From Pseudolactococcus plantarum (GTDB lineage Bacteria > Bacillota > Bacilli > Lactobacillales > Streptococcaceae), in the NCBI RefSeq assembly GCF_002441715.1, contig NZ_JXJX01000001.1:62001-126000 (forward strand): a DNA stretch of 64,000 nt. The letters run 5' to 3'. The position numbers and the translations under genes were made by a program. The stretch's first letter is position 1; each line of letters begins with the position of its first letter. Below the pieces are notes generated by a model. The model saw only the letters and a program-made list of their open reading frames with translations, was not told where the DNA came from and made no database searches. Shown here in pieces: positions 26,074 through 33,642 of this stretch.

Positions 26074-26837
26074 TGGCACTTCTTGAAGTAAAAAATCTTA
26101 CAAAAAACTTTGGTGGCTTAACAGCTGTTGGAGATGTTAATATCGAGTTGGGCGAATCTGAACTTGTTGGCCTTATCGGGCCAAATGGTGCTGGTAAGAC
26201 AACTTTGTTCAACCTTTTGACAGGCGTTTATGAGCCATCTGAGGGAACAGTCAGCTTAGGTGGAGAGCTTTTAAATGGTTTACCAACCTATAAAATAGCT
26301 GCTGCTGGTTTGTCTCGTACGTTCCAAAATATTCGCTTATTTAAAAATTTGACGGTATTAGATAATGTCTTGATTGCAATGGGAACAAGAAAAAAATCTC
26401 GTTTCTTCTCATCAGTCCTACGTTTACCAGCTTATTATAAACAAGAAGAAGAGATGAAAAAAGAAGCACTTGAGTTGCTTGCTATTTTCGATCTTGAAGT
26501 GAAGCATGATAGCTTAGCTAAAAATCTGCCTTATGGCGAACAAAGACGTTTAGAAATTGTGCGTGCACTTGCAACTCAACCAAAAATCTTGTTTTTAGAT
26601 GAGCCAGCTGCAGGGATGAACCCCCAAGAAACAGCAGAATTAACGACACTTATCAAACAAATTCAACAACAGTTCAATATCACGATTTTGTTGATTGAAC
26701 ATGACATGAGTTTGGTGATGAATGTTACAGAACGTATCTACGTTTTAGAGTATGGTCGTTTAATTGCCCATGGGACACCTGAGGAAATCAAGAATAATAA
26801 ACGTGTTATCGAAGCATATCTAGGAGGTGAAGCATAA
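26073..26837 (+). CDS. livG: Branched-chain amino acid ABC transporter ATPase LivG
   Basis: A 254-residue ABC ATPase powering LivHM. Walker A is GPNGAGKTT (about 37-45), Walker B is ILFLDEPAAGMNP. The ABC signature is replaced by LPYGEQRRLEI, the usual LivG variant of LSGGQ. The C-terminal extension (EYGRLIAHGTPEEI) is typical. Start and stop overlap livM and livF by one base each. Confidence 0.96.
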   Translation: MALLEVKNLTKNFGGLTAVGDVNIELGESELVGLIGPNGAGKTTLFNLLTGVYEPSEGTVSLGGELLNGLPTYKIAAAGLSRTFQNIRLFKNLTVLDNVLIAMGTRKKSRFFSSVLRLPAYYKQEEEMKKEALELLAIFDLEVKHDSLAKNLPYGEQRRLEIVRALATQPKILFLDEPAAGMNPQETAELTTLIKQIQQQFNITILLIEHDMSLVMNVTERIYVLEYGRLIAHGTPEEIKNNKRVIEAYLGGEA

Positions 26838-27547
26838 TGGCCATGTTAGAAATAGATCATCTTGATGTCCACTATGGTGTCATCCAAGGTGTTCGTGATG
26901 TGTCTTTTGAAGTTAACGAAGGTGAAGTTGTTTCACTAATCGGTGCTAATGGTGCTGGTAAAACGTCTATCTTACGTACGATTTCTGGTTTAGTACGTCC
27001 ATCAAATGGTAAAATTATTTTCGAAGGTAAAGAAATTCAAAAAACACCCGCTCAAAAAATAGTTGCTAGTGGCTTATCACAAGTGCCAGAAGGTCGTCAT
27101 GTTTTTCCAGGCTTATCTGTTATGGAAAATCTTGAGATGGGTGCGTTTCTAAGAAAAAATCGTGAAGAAAATGCACAAAATTTGAAAAAAATCTTTGCAC
27201 GTTTTCCACGTTTAGAAGAACGTAAGAACCAAGATGCTGCCACATTATCAGGTGGTGAGCAACAAATGCTTGCAATGGGCCGTGCTTTGATGAGTCAGCC
27301 TAAGTTGTTGTTATTGGATGAACCATCGATGGGACTTGCACCAATCTTTATTCAAGAAATCTTTGAAATCATCAAAGATATCCAAAAGCAAGGGACAACA
27401 GTGTTATTGATCGAACAAAATGCCAACATGGCTTTGTCTATCGCAGACCGAGGGTATGTCTTAGAGACAGGTAAAGTGATTTTATCTGGTACTGGTAAGG
27501 AACTACTCGCATCTGATGAGGTACGTAAAGCTTATTTAGGTGGTTAA
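26837..27547 (+). CDS. livF: Branched-chain amino acid ABC transporter ATPase LivF
   Basis: A 236-residue ABC ATPase, heterodimer partner of LivG. Walker A GANGAGKTS (about 36-44), signature LSGGEQQMLAMGRAL (about 137-151), Walker B LLLLDEPSMGLAP. GGAGGTG lies 7 bases before the ATG, which overlaps the livG stop. It is the last gene before the operon terminator. Confidence 0.96.
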   Translation: MAMLEIDHLDVHYGVIQGVRDVSFEVNEGEVVSLIGANGAGKTSILRTISGLVRPSNGKIIFEGKEIQKTPAQKIVASGLSQVPEGRHVFPGLSVMENLEMGAFLRKNREENAQNLKKIFARFPRLEERKNQDAATLSGGEQQMLAMGRALMSQPKLLLLDEPSMGLAPIFIQEIFEIIKDIQKQGTTVLLIEQNANMALSIADRGYVLETGKVILSGTGKELLASDEVRKAYLGG

Positions 27548-27553
27548 TGAGAT

Positions 27554-27590
27554 AAAAAATCATACTATTGAGAGATAGTATGATTTTTTA
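27554..27590 (+). terminator. Terminator after livF
   Basis: A perfect 15-bp A/T-ended stem (27554-27568 with 27575-27589), loop TGAGAG, with six T in the right arm. It may work in both directions. Confidence 0.88.
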
Positions 27591-27643
27591 TGTCTAATCG
27601 TGGTAAAATAGAGATAACAATATAGGAAAGCAGGAATTCAGTT

Positions 27644-28303
27644 ATGGCAGTAAAAGATTTTATGACTAAAAAAGTTATTTATGTATCACCAACGACAAAA
27701 ATAGCTAAGGCTGCAGATATCATGAAAGAGCAAGGGATACACAGACTCCCAGTTATTGATGATGACAGGTTAGTTGGCTTAGTTACAGCAGGAACTATCG
27801 AGAAAGCAAGCCCTTCTGTTGCAACAACACTATCAGTTTATGAGATGAATTATTTGCTAAATAAGACAACAGTTGGTGAAGTGATGATTCGAGAAGTCCA
27901 AACGATCTCAAAATATGCAACACTTGAGGATGCCGTGTATCAAATGCGTCAAAAAAATATTGGTGTTTTACCTGTTGTAGATAATGGACAGATGAGTGGA
28001 TTAATCACCGATAAAGATGTGTTTGGTGCCTTCTTAAAAGTTGCTGGATATGGGGAAACAGGTGTTCATCTAAGATTGTTGATGCCTGATATCGTAGGGA
28101 CGCTTGCTAACGTGGTGGATCTTTTGGCCAAAAATGCGATCGATATTAGAAGCATCATTCAAATTAACACTGAAAATCAGAAAACAGCTATAGAACTTCA
28201 ATTAATCGGTAAATTGAGTGCACAAGAAATCAAGAATATGTTCACGGCTGCTGGGTTTGAAGTAGATGAAGTTCATGAGACTGAAAATAAGTTGGTTAGA
28301 TAA
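27644..28303 (+). CDS. CBS-domain pair protein with ACT domain (AcuB-like)
   Basis: A 219-residue cytosolic protein. Two CBS motifs (residues 1-60 and about 75-135) form a Bateman module that usually senses adenine nucleotides, followed by an ACT domain (about 143-210) of the kind that binds amino acids. DFMTKKVIYVSPTTKIAKA opens the first CBS motif. It resembles AcuB of Bacillus. A likely extended -10 (TGGTAAAAT, 27601-27609) gives it its own promoter after the livF terminator. Its place beside the liv operon suggests an amino-acid-sensing role, but that is inference. Confidence 0.88.
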   Translation: MAVKDFMTKKVIYVSPTTKIAKAADIMKEQGIHRLPVIDDDRLVGLVTAGTIEKASPSVATTLSVYEMNYLLNKTTVGEVMIREVQTISKYATLEDAVYQMRQKNIGVLPVVDNGQMSGLITDKDVFGAFLKVAGYGETGVHLRLLMPDIVGTLANVVDLLAKNAIDIRSIIQINTENQKTAIELQLIGKLSAQEIKNMFTAAGFEVDEVHETENKLVR

Positions 28304-28326
28304 GTTAGAGAAAGTATCGAAAATTA

Positions 28327-28335
28327 TGGTAAAAT
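28327..28335 (+). promoter_or_regulatory. Extended -10 box lying inside a terminator arm
   Basis: TGGTAAAAT (hexamer 28330-28335) overlaps the left arm of the terminator at 28331-28354. A transcript starting about 28342 would contain only half of that hairpin and so escape it, giving the acyltransferase gene its own promoter. Confidence 0.5.
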
Positions 28336-28356
28336 AGACTAGCTAGTCTATTTTTT
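28331..28356 (+). terminator. Palindromic terminator after the CBS-ACT gene
   Basis: A 24-bp perfect palindrome (28331-28354) with the T-run extended to 28356 forms a standard terminator 27 bases after the CBS-ACT stop. Confidence 0.82.
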
Positions 28357-28404
28357 GTATAAGGCGATTAGCTAGTATTAATGAAAGACAATAAAGGAAC
28401 TGAT

Positions 28405-29142
28405 ATGTTTTATACTTATCTTAGAAATTTCGTAACTTTTTTACTGTGGATGTTAAATGGTAATGCGCATTATCATCATACAGATAAAATTTTGGATAAA
28501 ACGGAGAACTATATTCTTGTGGCACCTCATAGAACATGGTGGGATCCTGTTTATTTAGCTTTTGCAACAAAACCTAAACAGTTTATTTTCATGGCTAAAA
28601 AAGAATTGTTTAAAAATCCTTTTTTTGGCTATTGGATTGAAAAATGTGGGGCTTTCCCGATTGACCGTGAGCATCCAGGACCTAGCACGATTAAGTATCC
28701 TACTAAAGTGTTGAAAACAACAAATCGATCTCTGATCATGTTTCCATCAGGCTCACGTCATGCTACCGATGTAAAAGGTGGCGTTGCAGTGATTGCTAAG
28801 ATGGCTAAAGTAAAGATTATGCCAGCAGTCTATCAGGGTCCAATGACGTTTAAAGCTTTAGCCAAACGAGAACGTGTCGATATGAACTTTGGTAATCCGA
28901 TCGATATTTCAGATATTAAAAAAATGGATGCTGAAGGATTAGCTGAAGTGGCAAGACGTATCGAATCAGAATTTGATCGATTGGATGCTGAGATAGCTGC
29001 ATTAGATGTTAAACATCGTCCGATGGTCATTGGCTATTTGCCGCGGCTTATCTTACTCATTCCTGCACTAATCATTACCCTGTTAACCTTCTTATTTACC
29101 GTAGTTGCTGCACCAATTCATAAAAGACTAAAAAAATCATGA
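28405..29142 (+). CDS. plsC: 1-acyl-sn-glycerol-3-phosphate acyltransferase family protein (PlsC-like)
   Basis: A membrane-bound acyltransferase of 245 residues that adds the second acyl chain in phosphatidic acid synthesis. Catalytic HX4D motif is HRTWWD (about residues 44-49); the glycerophosphate-binding FPSGSRH block (about 113-119) corresponds to the FPEGTR motif but with S-G-S for E-G-T. Two hydrophobic segments near the C-terminus (about 210-240) anchor it. ATG 28405 with AAGGA 8 bases upstream is preferred to 28381, which lacks a well-placed ribosome site. The divergent FPEGTR motif leaves the acceptor open; another PlsC may exist elsewhere. Confidence 0.85.
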   Translation: MFYTYLRNFVTFLLWMLNGNAHYHHTDKILDKTENYILVAPHRTWWDPVYLAFATKPKQFIFMAKKELFKNPFFGYWIEKCGAFPIDREHPGPSTIKYPTKVLKTTNRSLIMFPSGSRHATDVKGGVAVIAKMAKVKIMPAVYQGPMTFKALAKRERVDMNFGNPIDISDIKKMDAEGLAEVARRIESEFDRLDAEIAALDVKHRPMVIGYLPRLILLIPALIITLLTFLFTVVAAPIHKRLKKS

Positions 29143-29160
29143 TGCGTCATGGTTTTTTTT
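29131..29160 (+). terminator. Terminator overlapping the plsC-like stop codon
   Basis: AAAAAATCATGA (29131-29142) pairs with TCATGGTTTTTT (29147-29158) across TGCG, with one G-U, then more T. The left arm includes the stop codon. Confidence 0.82.
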
Positions 29161-29175
29161 AGGTATAAAAAATAG

Positions 29176-29212
29176 TTGACAGTCAAAAGTGTACCATGTA
29201 TAATAGTACAAT
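29176..29212 (+). promoter_or_regulatory. Promoter and YtrA-type operator of the GntR-ABC operon
   Basis: TTGACA (29176-29181), 17 bases, TATAAT (29199-29204) is a consensus promoter. AGTGTA (29188-29193), 13 bases, TACAAT (29207-29212) overlaps the -10 and matches, with one change, the AGTGTA-N13-TACACT operator known for Bacillus YtrA. Repressor binding would cover the -10. Confidence 0.8.
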
Positions 29213-29235
29213 AGATACAGTAAGAAAGGATAACC

Positions 29236-29592
29236 ATGAATAAATTAGCGCTATATGAACAATTATGCTATGGCATAAAGCATGATGTCGCAGCTGGTAT
29301 TTTAAAATCAGGTGATAAGTTACCTAGTGTCAGAAAGTTTGCTTTAGAAAAGAATATAAATCCTAACACAGCTGTCAAAGTTTATAAAACGTTAGAAAAT
29401 GAAGGCGTTATACACTCTATTCCTAGTAAGGGTAATTTTATTAGTGATGATGCCCAAAAGTTGCAAGAGTTGCATCTTAAAGAACTAAAAGAGTCGTGTT
29501 TGACCTTAATCCGAGATATGCGAGACAATCATATGAGTAAATCGGAAATTTTGGAGATAGTAGAAAGAGGCTTTGATGACAGTAAAAGTTAA
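29236..29592 (+). CDS. GntR-family transcriptional regulator, YtrA subfamily
   Basis: A 118-residue short GntR protein: winged-helix DNA-binding domain (residues 5-75; SGDKLPSVRKFALEKNINPNTAV) and a short helical dimerisation tail instead of an effector domain, the mark of the YtrA subfamily. Such regulators usually repress the ABC transporter operon they head and respond to cell-wall-active antibiotics. The gene overlaps the ABC ATPase gene by 17 bases, so the operon is tightly coupled. AGAAAGGA is the ribosome site. Confidence 0.92.
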   Translation: MNKLALYEQLCYGIKHDVAAGILKSGDKLPSVRKFALEKNINPNTAVKVYKTLENEGVIHSIPSKGNFISDDAQKLQELHLKELKESCLTLIRDMRDNHMSKSEILEIVERGFDDSKS

Positions 29593-30412
29593 ACAGTTGA
29601 GCAAAACAATTGATGGCTATGCTATCTTAGAAGATGTCAATTTTGAGATGCTGCCAGGTAGTATTATAGGTCTTGTAGGCCGTAATGGTGCTGGTAAAAC
29701 AACTCTGATGCGGTTAATGTCTGGAGAGATGCAAGCAACTACCGGTGAGGTTATACTTGGTGATAATGCTCGAGAAGATGTGTTTTATTTAGATACATTG
29801 GCAAGTTGGATAAATGGCTATAATGCAACTACTGCACTAAAGATTATGAGTCATTTCTATCCTAAGTTTGATACGGCACAGTTTAAAGCCATTTTAGCTT
29901 CACAAGCGTTACCGTTAGACAAAACGATTGCTAAGTTTTCAAAGGGACAAAAGGTCCTTGTCTGTTTAGCTGCAGGTATTGCTAGTCAGGCGAACTATCT
30001 TTTATTTGATGAGCCTTTAGATGGTTTGGACATTTTTATTAAAGATTACTTTAAAAAAATGTTATTAGAGATGGTAGATAGCGGCAGAAGTGTGATGATT
30101 GCAACGCATAATTTGGCAGAGCTTGATAGTCTTGCTGATCGTATTTTCTTGATCAAACAAACACAGGTGATAGAACAAAATTATGAATCAGATATCGTTA
30201 AAATTCAATTTGTCTATGAAGGAGATACGATTCCATCAAACCTGAGTGAGGTTGCGACGATCTTAGAAAAACGAGGGCGTGTTTATGTGGCACTAATTTC
30301 AGAGACGTTAATTTCTGCTATCTTTACAGATTCGACAACCTATCGCTTTGTTGAGATTTTACCTGTTACGACCGAAGATGTGTATAGAAAGGAATTGGGT
30401 TCACTTAGATGA
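29576..30412 (+). CDS. ABC transporter ATP-binding protein, YtrB-like
   Basis: A 278-residue ABC ATPase. Walker A GRNGAGKTT (about residues 36-44), a variant signature FSKGQKVLVCLAAG (about 122-135), Walker B YLLFDEPLDGLD (about 143-154) and the H-loop THNLAE. A C-terminal extension of about 80 residues follows, as in YtrB-like exporters. ATG 29576 with GAAAGAGG 5 bases upstream lies inside the end of the regulator gene; a TTG directly before it is unlikely. Its stop overlaps the permease ATG. Likely works with the next gene in stress or antibiotic response. Confidence 0.92.
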   Translation: MTVKVKQLSKTIDGYAILEDVNFEMLPGSIIGLVGRNGAGKTTLMRLMSGEMQATTGEVILGDNAREDVFYLDTLASWINGYNATTALKIMSHFYPKFDTAQFKAILASQALPLDKTIAKFSKGQKVLVCLAAGIASQANYLLFDEPLDGLDIFIKDYFKKMLLEMVDSGRSVMIATHNLAELDSLADRIFLIKQTQVIEQNYESDIVKIQFVYEGDTIPSNLSEVATILEKRGRVYVALISETLISAIFTDSTTYRFVEILPVTTEDVYRKELGSLR

Positions 30413-31635
30413 AAACGATAATGAAAGCTTATTTTAAATTGCGCCAAAATTGGCTGATTGCTTTATATGTCTTGATTGTACTAGCAGGTTTGGTTAGTAT
30501 GATTAATGATAGTGTACAGTGGCAACGATGGTCAGCTGATGTCAACAAATGGACAAACAGTAAAGATTATCAAGCGACTAGACAGTATCTAAAAAATGAT
30601 CCAAAGTCTGAGATTTATGAATCGGGCGTACATAACAAGTATATAAATATGATTCAGACCGTTACCAATCTTTCAAAAAGTCAGACTTACATTACACCAA
30701 AAAAGTTGTATCAAGCTGCACCTGAAAAATATGAAACAGTTAAAAAAAACTTATTAACCTATTATGAACCTAACCAATCAAAAGTTGATAGACCACTTAT
30801 ATTATCGAACACTATAAATAAACAGTTGCTCTTGGGTGGCACTAGTCCATGGCAAAATGATATAAATATTTCCTTAAATCAAGTGGCAATGATGGGTGAG
30901 AAGGTTATTTTAGTTTTAGTTGTAATCTATGGCGTGGTACTCTTGCTAGATCAAATTTGTAAATTTCCCCCTTTTATTAAGAGTAGGACTGGTCATGTTA
31001 GTCAACTCAGCCTAGCCCAATTTATTTACTGGATAGTGATTCCGTTTAGTTTGATTATCTTTATGTCTGTGCTTGCACACCTCACAAGGTTTTTATTTAT
31101 ACCTAGTCAGTATATATCAATCCCTTGGCAAGGTTTGCTTAAACAAGGGATACATGTTGTGTCCTTAGGATTTATACTTGTGTTAGCTATTACTTTTGTG
31201 CATGCCTTAGTAGGCAGAGTTATTTATCAGATATTAACACTCTGTCTTGGTATCCCAGCGCTAGTGATAGCGTATATCAATATGATTAGTTTATTTGAGT
31301 TACAATATCTTAATGAATTTTTGGTAAAAGTACCTTTAGTGTTTTGTCTAGTAGGTCTAGTGATGATTTTTATACCACTCATTGTGAGATTACAAAGTAA
31401 CTATTCAGTTGAACAAGATTTGGCGTATATCAGGTTAGAGAAGTTGCGCTTACCTTTTTACATTTTGATTCTAGTCTGTGTTTTGATTGACTTTGTTATC
31501 ACTGCAAGTTTGTATACAAGTATGCGTAGCGATATCTTGAGTGTCGTTATCTTACTTGGCTTGACAGTTGCCGTGCCAATTGTTTTTGCAAAACTCGTCT
31601 TAAATCTAGATGTTAGAAAACTCGTGATTAAATAA
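30409..31635 (+). CDS. ABC transporter permease partner (YtrC/YtrD-like membrane protein)
   Basis: A 408-residue membrane protein with one N-terminal helix (about 13-34), an extracellular region of about 130 residues and six or so hydrophobic segments from about residue 165 to the end. It has no recognised catalytic motif. Overlap with the ATPase gene (ATGA) and the YtrA-type regulator make it the transmembrane part of an exporter. Substrate unknown. Confidence 0.8.
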   Translation: MKTIMKAYFKLRQNWLIALYVLIVLAGLVSMINDSVQWQRWSADVNKWTNSKDYQATRQYLKNDPKSEIYESGVHNKYINMIQTVTNLSKSQTYITPKKLYQAAPEKYETVKKNLLTYYEPNQSKVDRPLILSNTINKQLLLGGTSPWQNDINISLNQVAMMGEKVILVLVVIYGVVLLLDQICKFPPFIKSRTGHVSQLSLAQFIYWIVIPFSLIIFMSVLAHLTRFLFIPSQYISIPWQGLLKQGIHVVSLGFILVLAITFVHALVGRVIYQILTLCLGIPALVIAYINMISLFELQYLNEFLVKVPLVFCLVGLVMIFIPLIVRLQSNYSVEQDLAYIRLEKLRLPFYILILVCVLIDFVITASLYTSMRSDILSVVILLGLTVAVPIVFAKLVLNLDVRKLVIK

Positions 31636-31638
31636 GTA

Positions 31639-31672
31639 ATTAGCACTCTGTATTTAGAGTGCTAATTTTTTT
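31639..31672 (+). promoter_or_regulatory. CIRCE-like inverted repeat that also forms a terminator
   Basis: TTAGCACTC (31640-31648) and GAGTGCTAA (31657-31665) are exact CIRCE half-sites for HrcA, but are separated by 8 rather than the standard 9 bases. The repeat is followed by seven T, so it also reads as a terminator for the ABC operon. It ends 5 bases before the dnaJ -35. Confidence 0.75.
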
Positions 31673-31699
31673 GTCAAAATTGGTCAAACATGGTAAAAT
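31671..31699 (+). promoter_or_regulatory. dnaJ promoter
   Basis: TTGTCA (31671-31676), 17 bases, TAAAAT (31694-31699) with TGG making an extended -10. The CIRCE-like element is immediately upstream, so HrcA repression from outside the core promoter is possible. Confidence 0.8.
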
Positions 31700-31733
31700 A
31701 GACTTAGACTAAAAAAGATAAAAGAGGTTTTTG

Positions 31734-32873
31734 ATGAATAACACAGAATATTATGAGCGTCTAGGGGTTAGCAAATCTGCTAGTCAAGATGAAATAAAAA
31801 AAGCATACCGTAAACTATCGAAACAATATCATCCAGATATTAACAAGGAAGCGAGCGCAGAGGAGAAGTATAAAGAAATACAAGAAGCCTATGAAACATT
31901 AGGTGATCCACAAACGCGTGCTGCTTATGACCAGTATGGGTCAGCTGGTGCTAATGGCGGCGGTTTTGGCGGTGGCGCAGGTGGCTTTAGCGGATTCGGT
32001 GGCGCAGGCGGTTTTGGTGGTTTTGACGACATTTTCTCATCATTTTTCGGTGGTGGTGGTGCACAAAGCAATCCGACAGCACCACGTCAGGGAGATGATT
32101 TACAATATCGTATCAATCTTACTTTTGAAGAGGCGATATTTGGCGTTGAAAAAGAAATTAGCTATAACCGTGAACAGGCTTGTCATACCTGTCATGGAGA
32201 TGGTGCTAAACCAGGTACTAAAGTCGAAACATGTCATAAATGTGGTGGCCATGGTCAAGTGCAAGTCGCGCGTGATACACCACTAGGTCGTGTGATGACA
32301 ACAGCAACTTGTGATGTTTGTCATGGTACTGGTAAAGAAATTAAAGAAAAATGTCCAACATGTCATGGGACAGGTCACGAAAGACAAGTCCATAAGATTA
32401 AAGTGACTGTACCAGCAGGCGTTGAAACTGGTCAACAAATGCGTATGAATGGTGGCGGAGATGCAGGTAAAAATGACGGCCCTTATGGCGATCTTTATGT
32501 CATTTTTAATGTTGCAGCTTCTAAGCAATTTGAACGTGATGGTTCAGAAATATTTTATGAAATGCCTTTAGAGTTTGTGCAAGCCGCTCTTGGTGATGAG
32601 GTTGAAATTCCGACAGTACATGGTGCTGTTAAGTTGAAGATCCCAGCGGGTACACAAACAGGACAAAACTTCAGATTACGCGGTAAAGGTGCACCTAAAC
32701 TAAGAGGTACGGGCAATGGAGATCAACATGTGATCGTCAATATCGTGACACCGAAAAAACTAAACGAAGCACAAAAGGATGCCTTAAAAGCTTTTGCTAA
32801 AGCAAGTGGGCAAACTGTGTCAAGTCAAAAACCAGAGGGCTTTTTTGACAAATTGAAAAAAGAATTTAAGTGA
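31734..32873 (+). CDS. dnaJ: Chaperone protein DnaJ (Hsp40)
   Basis: A 379-residue co-chaperone that hands unfolded proteins to DnaK and stimulates its ATPase. J domain (residues 1-70) has the YHPDINK motif; a Gly/Phe-rich linker (about 75-115) follows; four zinc motifs [24 protein letters not shown] and CPTCHGTG occupy about 145-210; the C-terminal substrate domain ends the protein. ATG 31734 is used rather than the TTG just before it, with AGAGGT upstream. It is unlinked to dnaK here, as in lactococci. Confidence 0.97.
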   Translation: MNNTEYYERLGVSKSASQDEIKKAYRKLSKQYHPDINKEASAEEKYKEIQEAYETLGDPQTRAAYDQYGSAGANGGGFGGGAGGFSGFGGAGGFGGFDDIFSSFFGGGGAQSNPTAPRQGDDLQYRINLTFEEAIFGVEKEISYNREQACHTCHGDGAKPGTKVETCHKCGGHGQVQVARDTPLGRVMTTATCDVCHGTGKEIKEKCPTCHGTGHERQVHKIKVTVPAGVETGQQMRMNGGGDAGKNDGPYGDLYVIFNVAASKQFERDGSEIFYEMPLEFVQAALGDEVEIPTVHGAVKLKIPAGTQTGQNFRLRGKGAPKLRGTGNGDQHVIVNIVTPKKLNEAQKDALKAFAKASGQTVSSQKPEGFFDKLKKEFK

Positions 32874-33012
32874 TATCGATGCTTAGCAGGATGGTGATAG
32901 TCTGTTTACATCATCTAGTAGAGATAGAAACTATTTTTAGCTATAAGGCTGAGTTAAGCTAAGGATATTATAATGAATTCATTCCTAAAATATCTTTTCA
33001 TAAAACTCCTTT

Positions 33013-33047
33013 AAAACCTTTATCACATTTAATGTGATAAAGGTTTT
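33013..33047. terminator. Long palindromic terminator after dnaJ
   Basis: Arms 33013-33029 and 33031-33047 are perfectly complementary around a single central T, giving a long A/T-rich hairpin between dnaJ and marR. The T-rich 3' side (TTTTATTATTTTG) fits a terminator. Confidence 0.8.
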
Positions 33048-33070
33048 ATTATTTTGTATGATAAAGTTTA

Positions 33071-33079
33071 TGTTATACT
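33071..33079 (+). promoter_or_regulatory. Extended -10 promoter of marR, 6 bases before its ATG
   Basis: TGTTATACT (hexamer 33074-33079). The marR ATG is at 33086, where transcription would start, and no ribosome site lies between, so the message is probably leaderless. Confidence 0.7.
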
Positions 33080-33085
33080 GTTGAT

Positions 33086-33532
33086 ATGGAAAAATCAGAA
33101 CAAATTATGGTCGGTATCACAGACTTTAATCATAAATTATTATTGTCTCGTAAACCAATTATGGAGCGTGTATTATCAGGTTTTAGTCTATCAGAGATTT
33201 CGTTGATTGAGTATATTGCTAGCTATCCAGAGACAAATGTCACTCAGATAGCCGCTGCATTATATATGACCCGTGGTGCAATCAGTAAACTAACGAAAAA
33301 GTTAGAGAGCAGAGGGATACTTAACTCATATCAAAAAAATGATAATAAAAAAGAGATTCATTTTACTTTAACTGTGGCTGGACAAGAGGTTGAAGACCGG
33401 CATCGCAAGTTACATCAGACCTTTATTTCCAATGATAAACCAGTTTTCCAGTCATTTTCTGATGAAGAATTAGATATTGTGATTAGATTTTTAAATTGTT
33501 ACAATCAGCATCTGGACCAAGAATTAAAATAA
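33086..33532 (+). CDS. MarR-family transcriptional regulator
   Basis: A 148-residue winged-helix dimer. The recognition region NVTQIAAALYMTRGAISKLTKKLESRG (about 50-77) and wing (NDNKKEIHFTLTVAG) are typical of MarR. It lies 110 bases upstream of a multidrug efflux gene in the same direction, so it very likely represses that gene and senses a toxic compound. Its start codon appears to be at the transcript 5' end. Confidence 0.93.
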   Translation: MEKSEQIMVGITDFNHKLLLSRKPIMERVLSGFSLSEISLIEYIASYPETNVTQIAAALYMTRGAISKLTKKLESRGILNSYQKNDNKKEIHFTLTVAGQEVEDRHRKLHQTFISNDKPVFQSFSDEELDIVIRFLNCYNQHLDQELK

Positions 33533-33554
33533 GGCTGAAAGGTCTTTATTTTTT

Positions 33555-33623
33555 TTTAGTTTATTTTTGTTGACAAAGAAACAAAAATAAACTAAACTAA
33601 TGATGTTGACAAGGAAACAAAAA
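33555..33623 (+). promoter_or_regulatory. Promoter and repeated operator before the DHA2 efflux gene
   Basis: Arms 33555-33571 and 33580-33596 form a perfect 17-bp inverted repeat. TTGACA (33570-33575), 17 bases, TAAACT (33593-33598) puts the promoter inside it. A near-copy of the 18-base unit starting TTGACAAAGAAACAA (33570) recurs at 33606 as TTGACAAGGAAACAA, 36 bases on. Both are likely binding sites for the upstream MarR protein. Confidence 0.75.
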
Positions 33624-33642
33624 AAGTAAATGGTTGGTTTAA

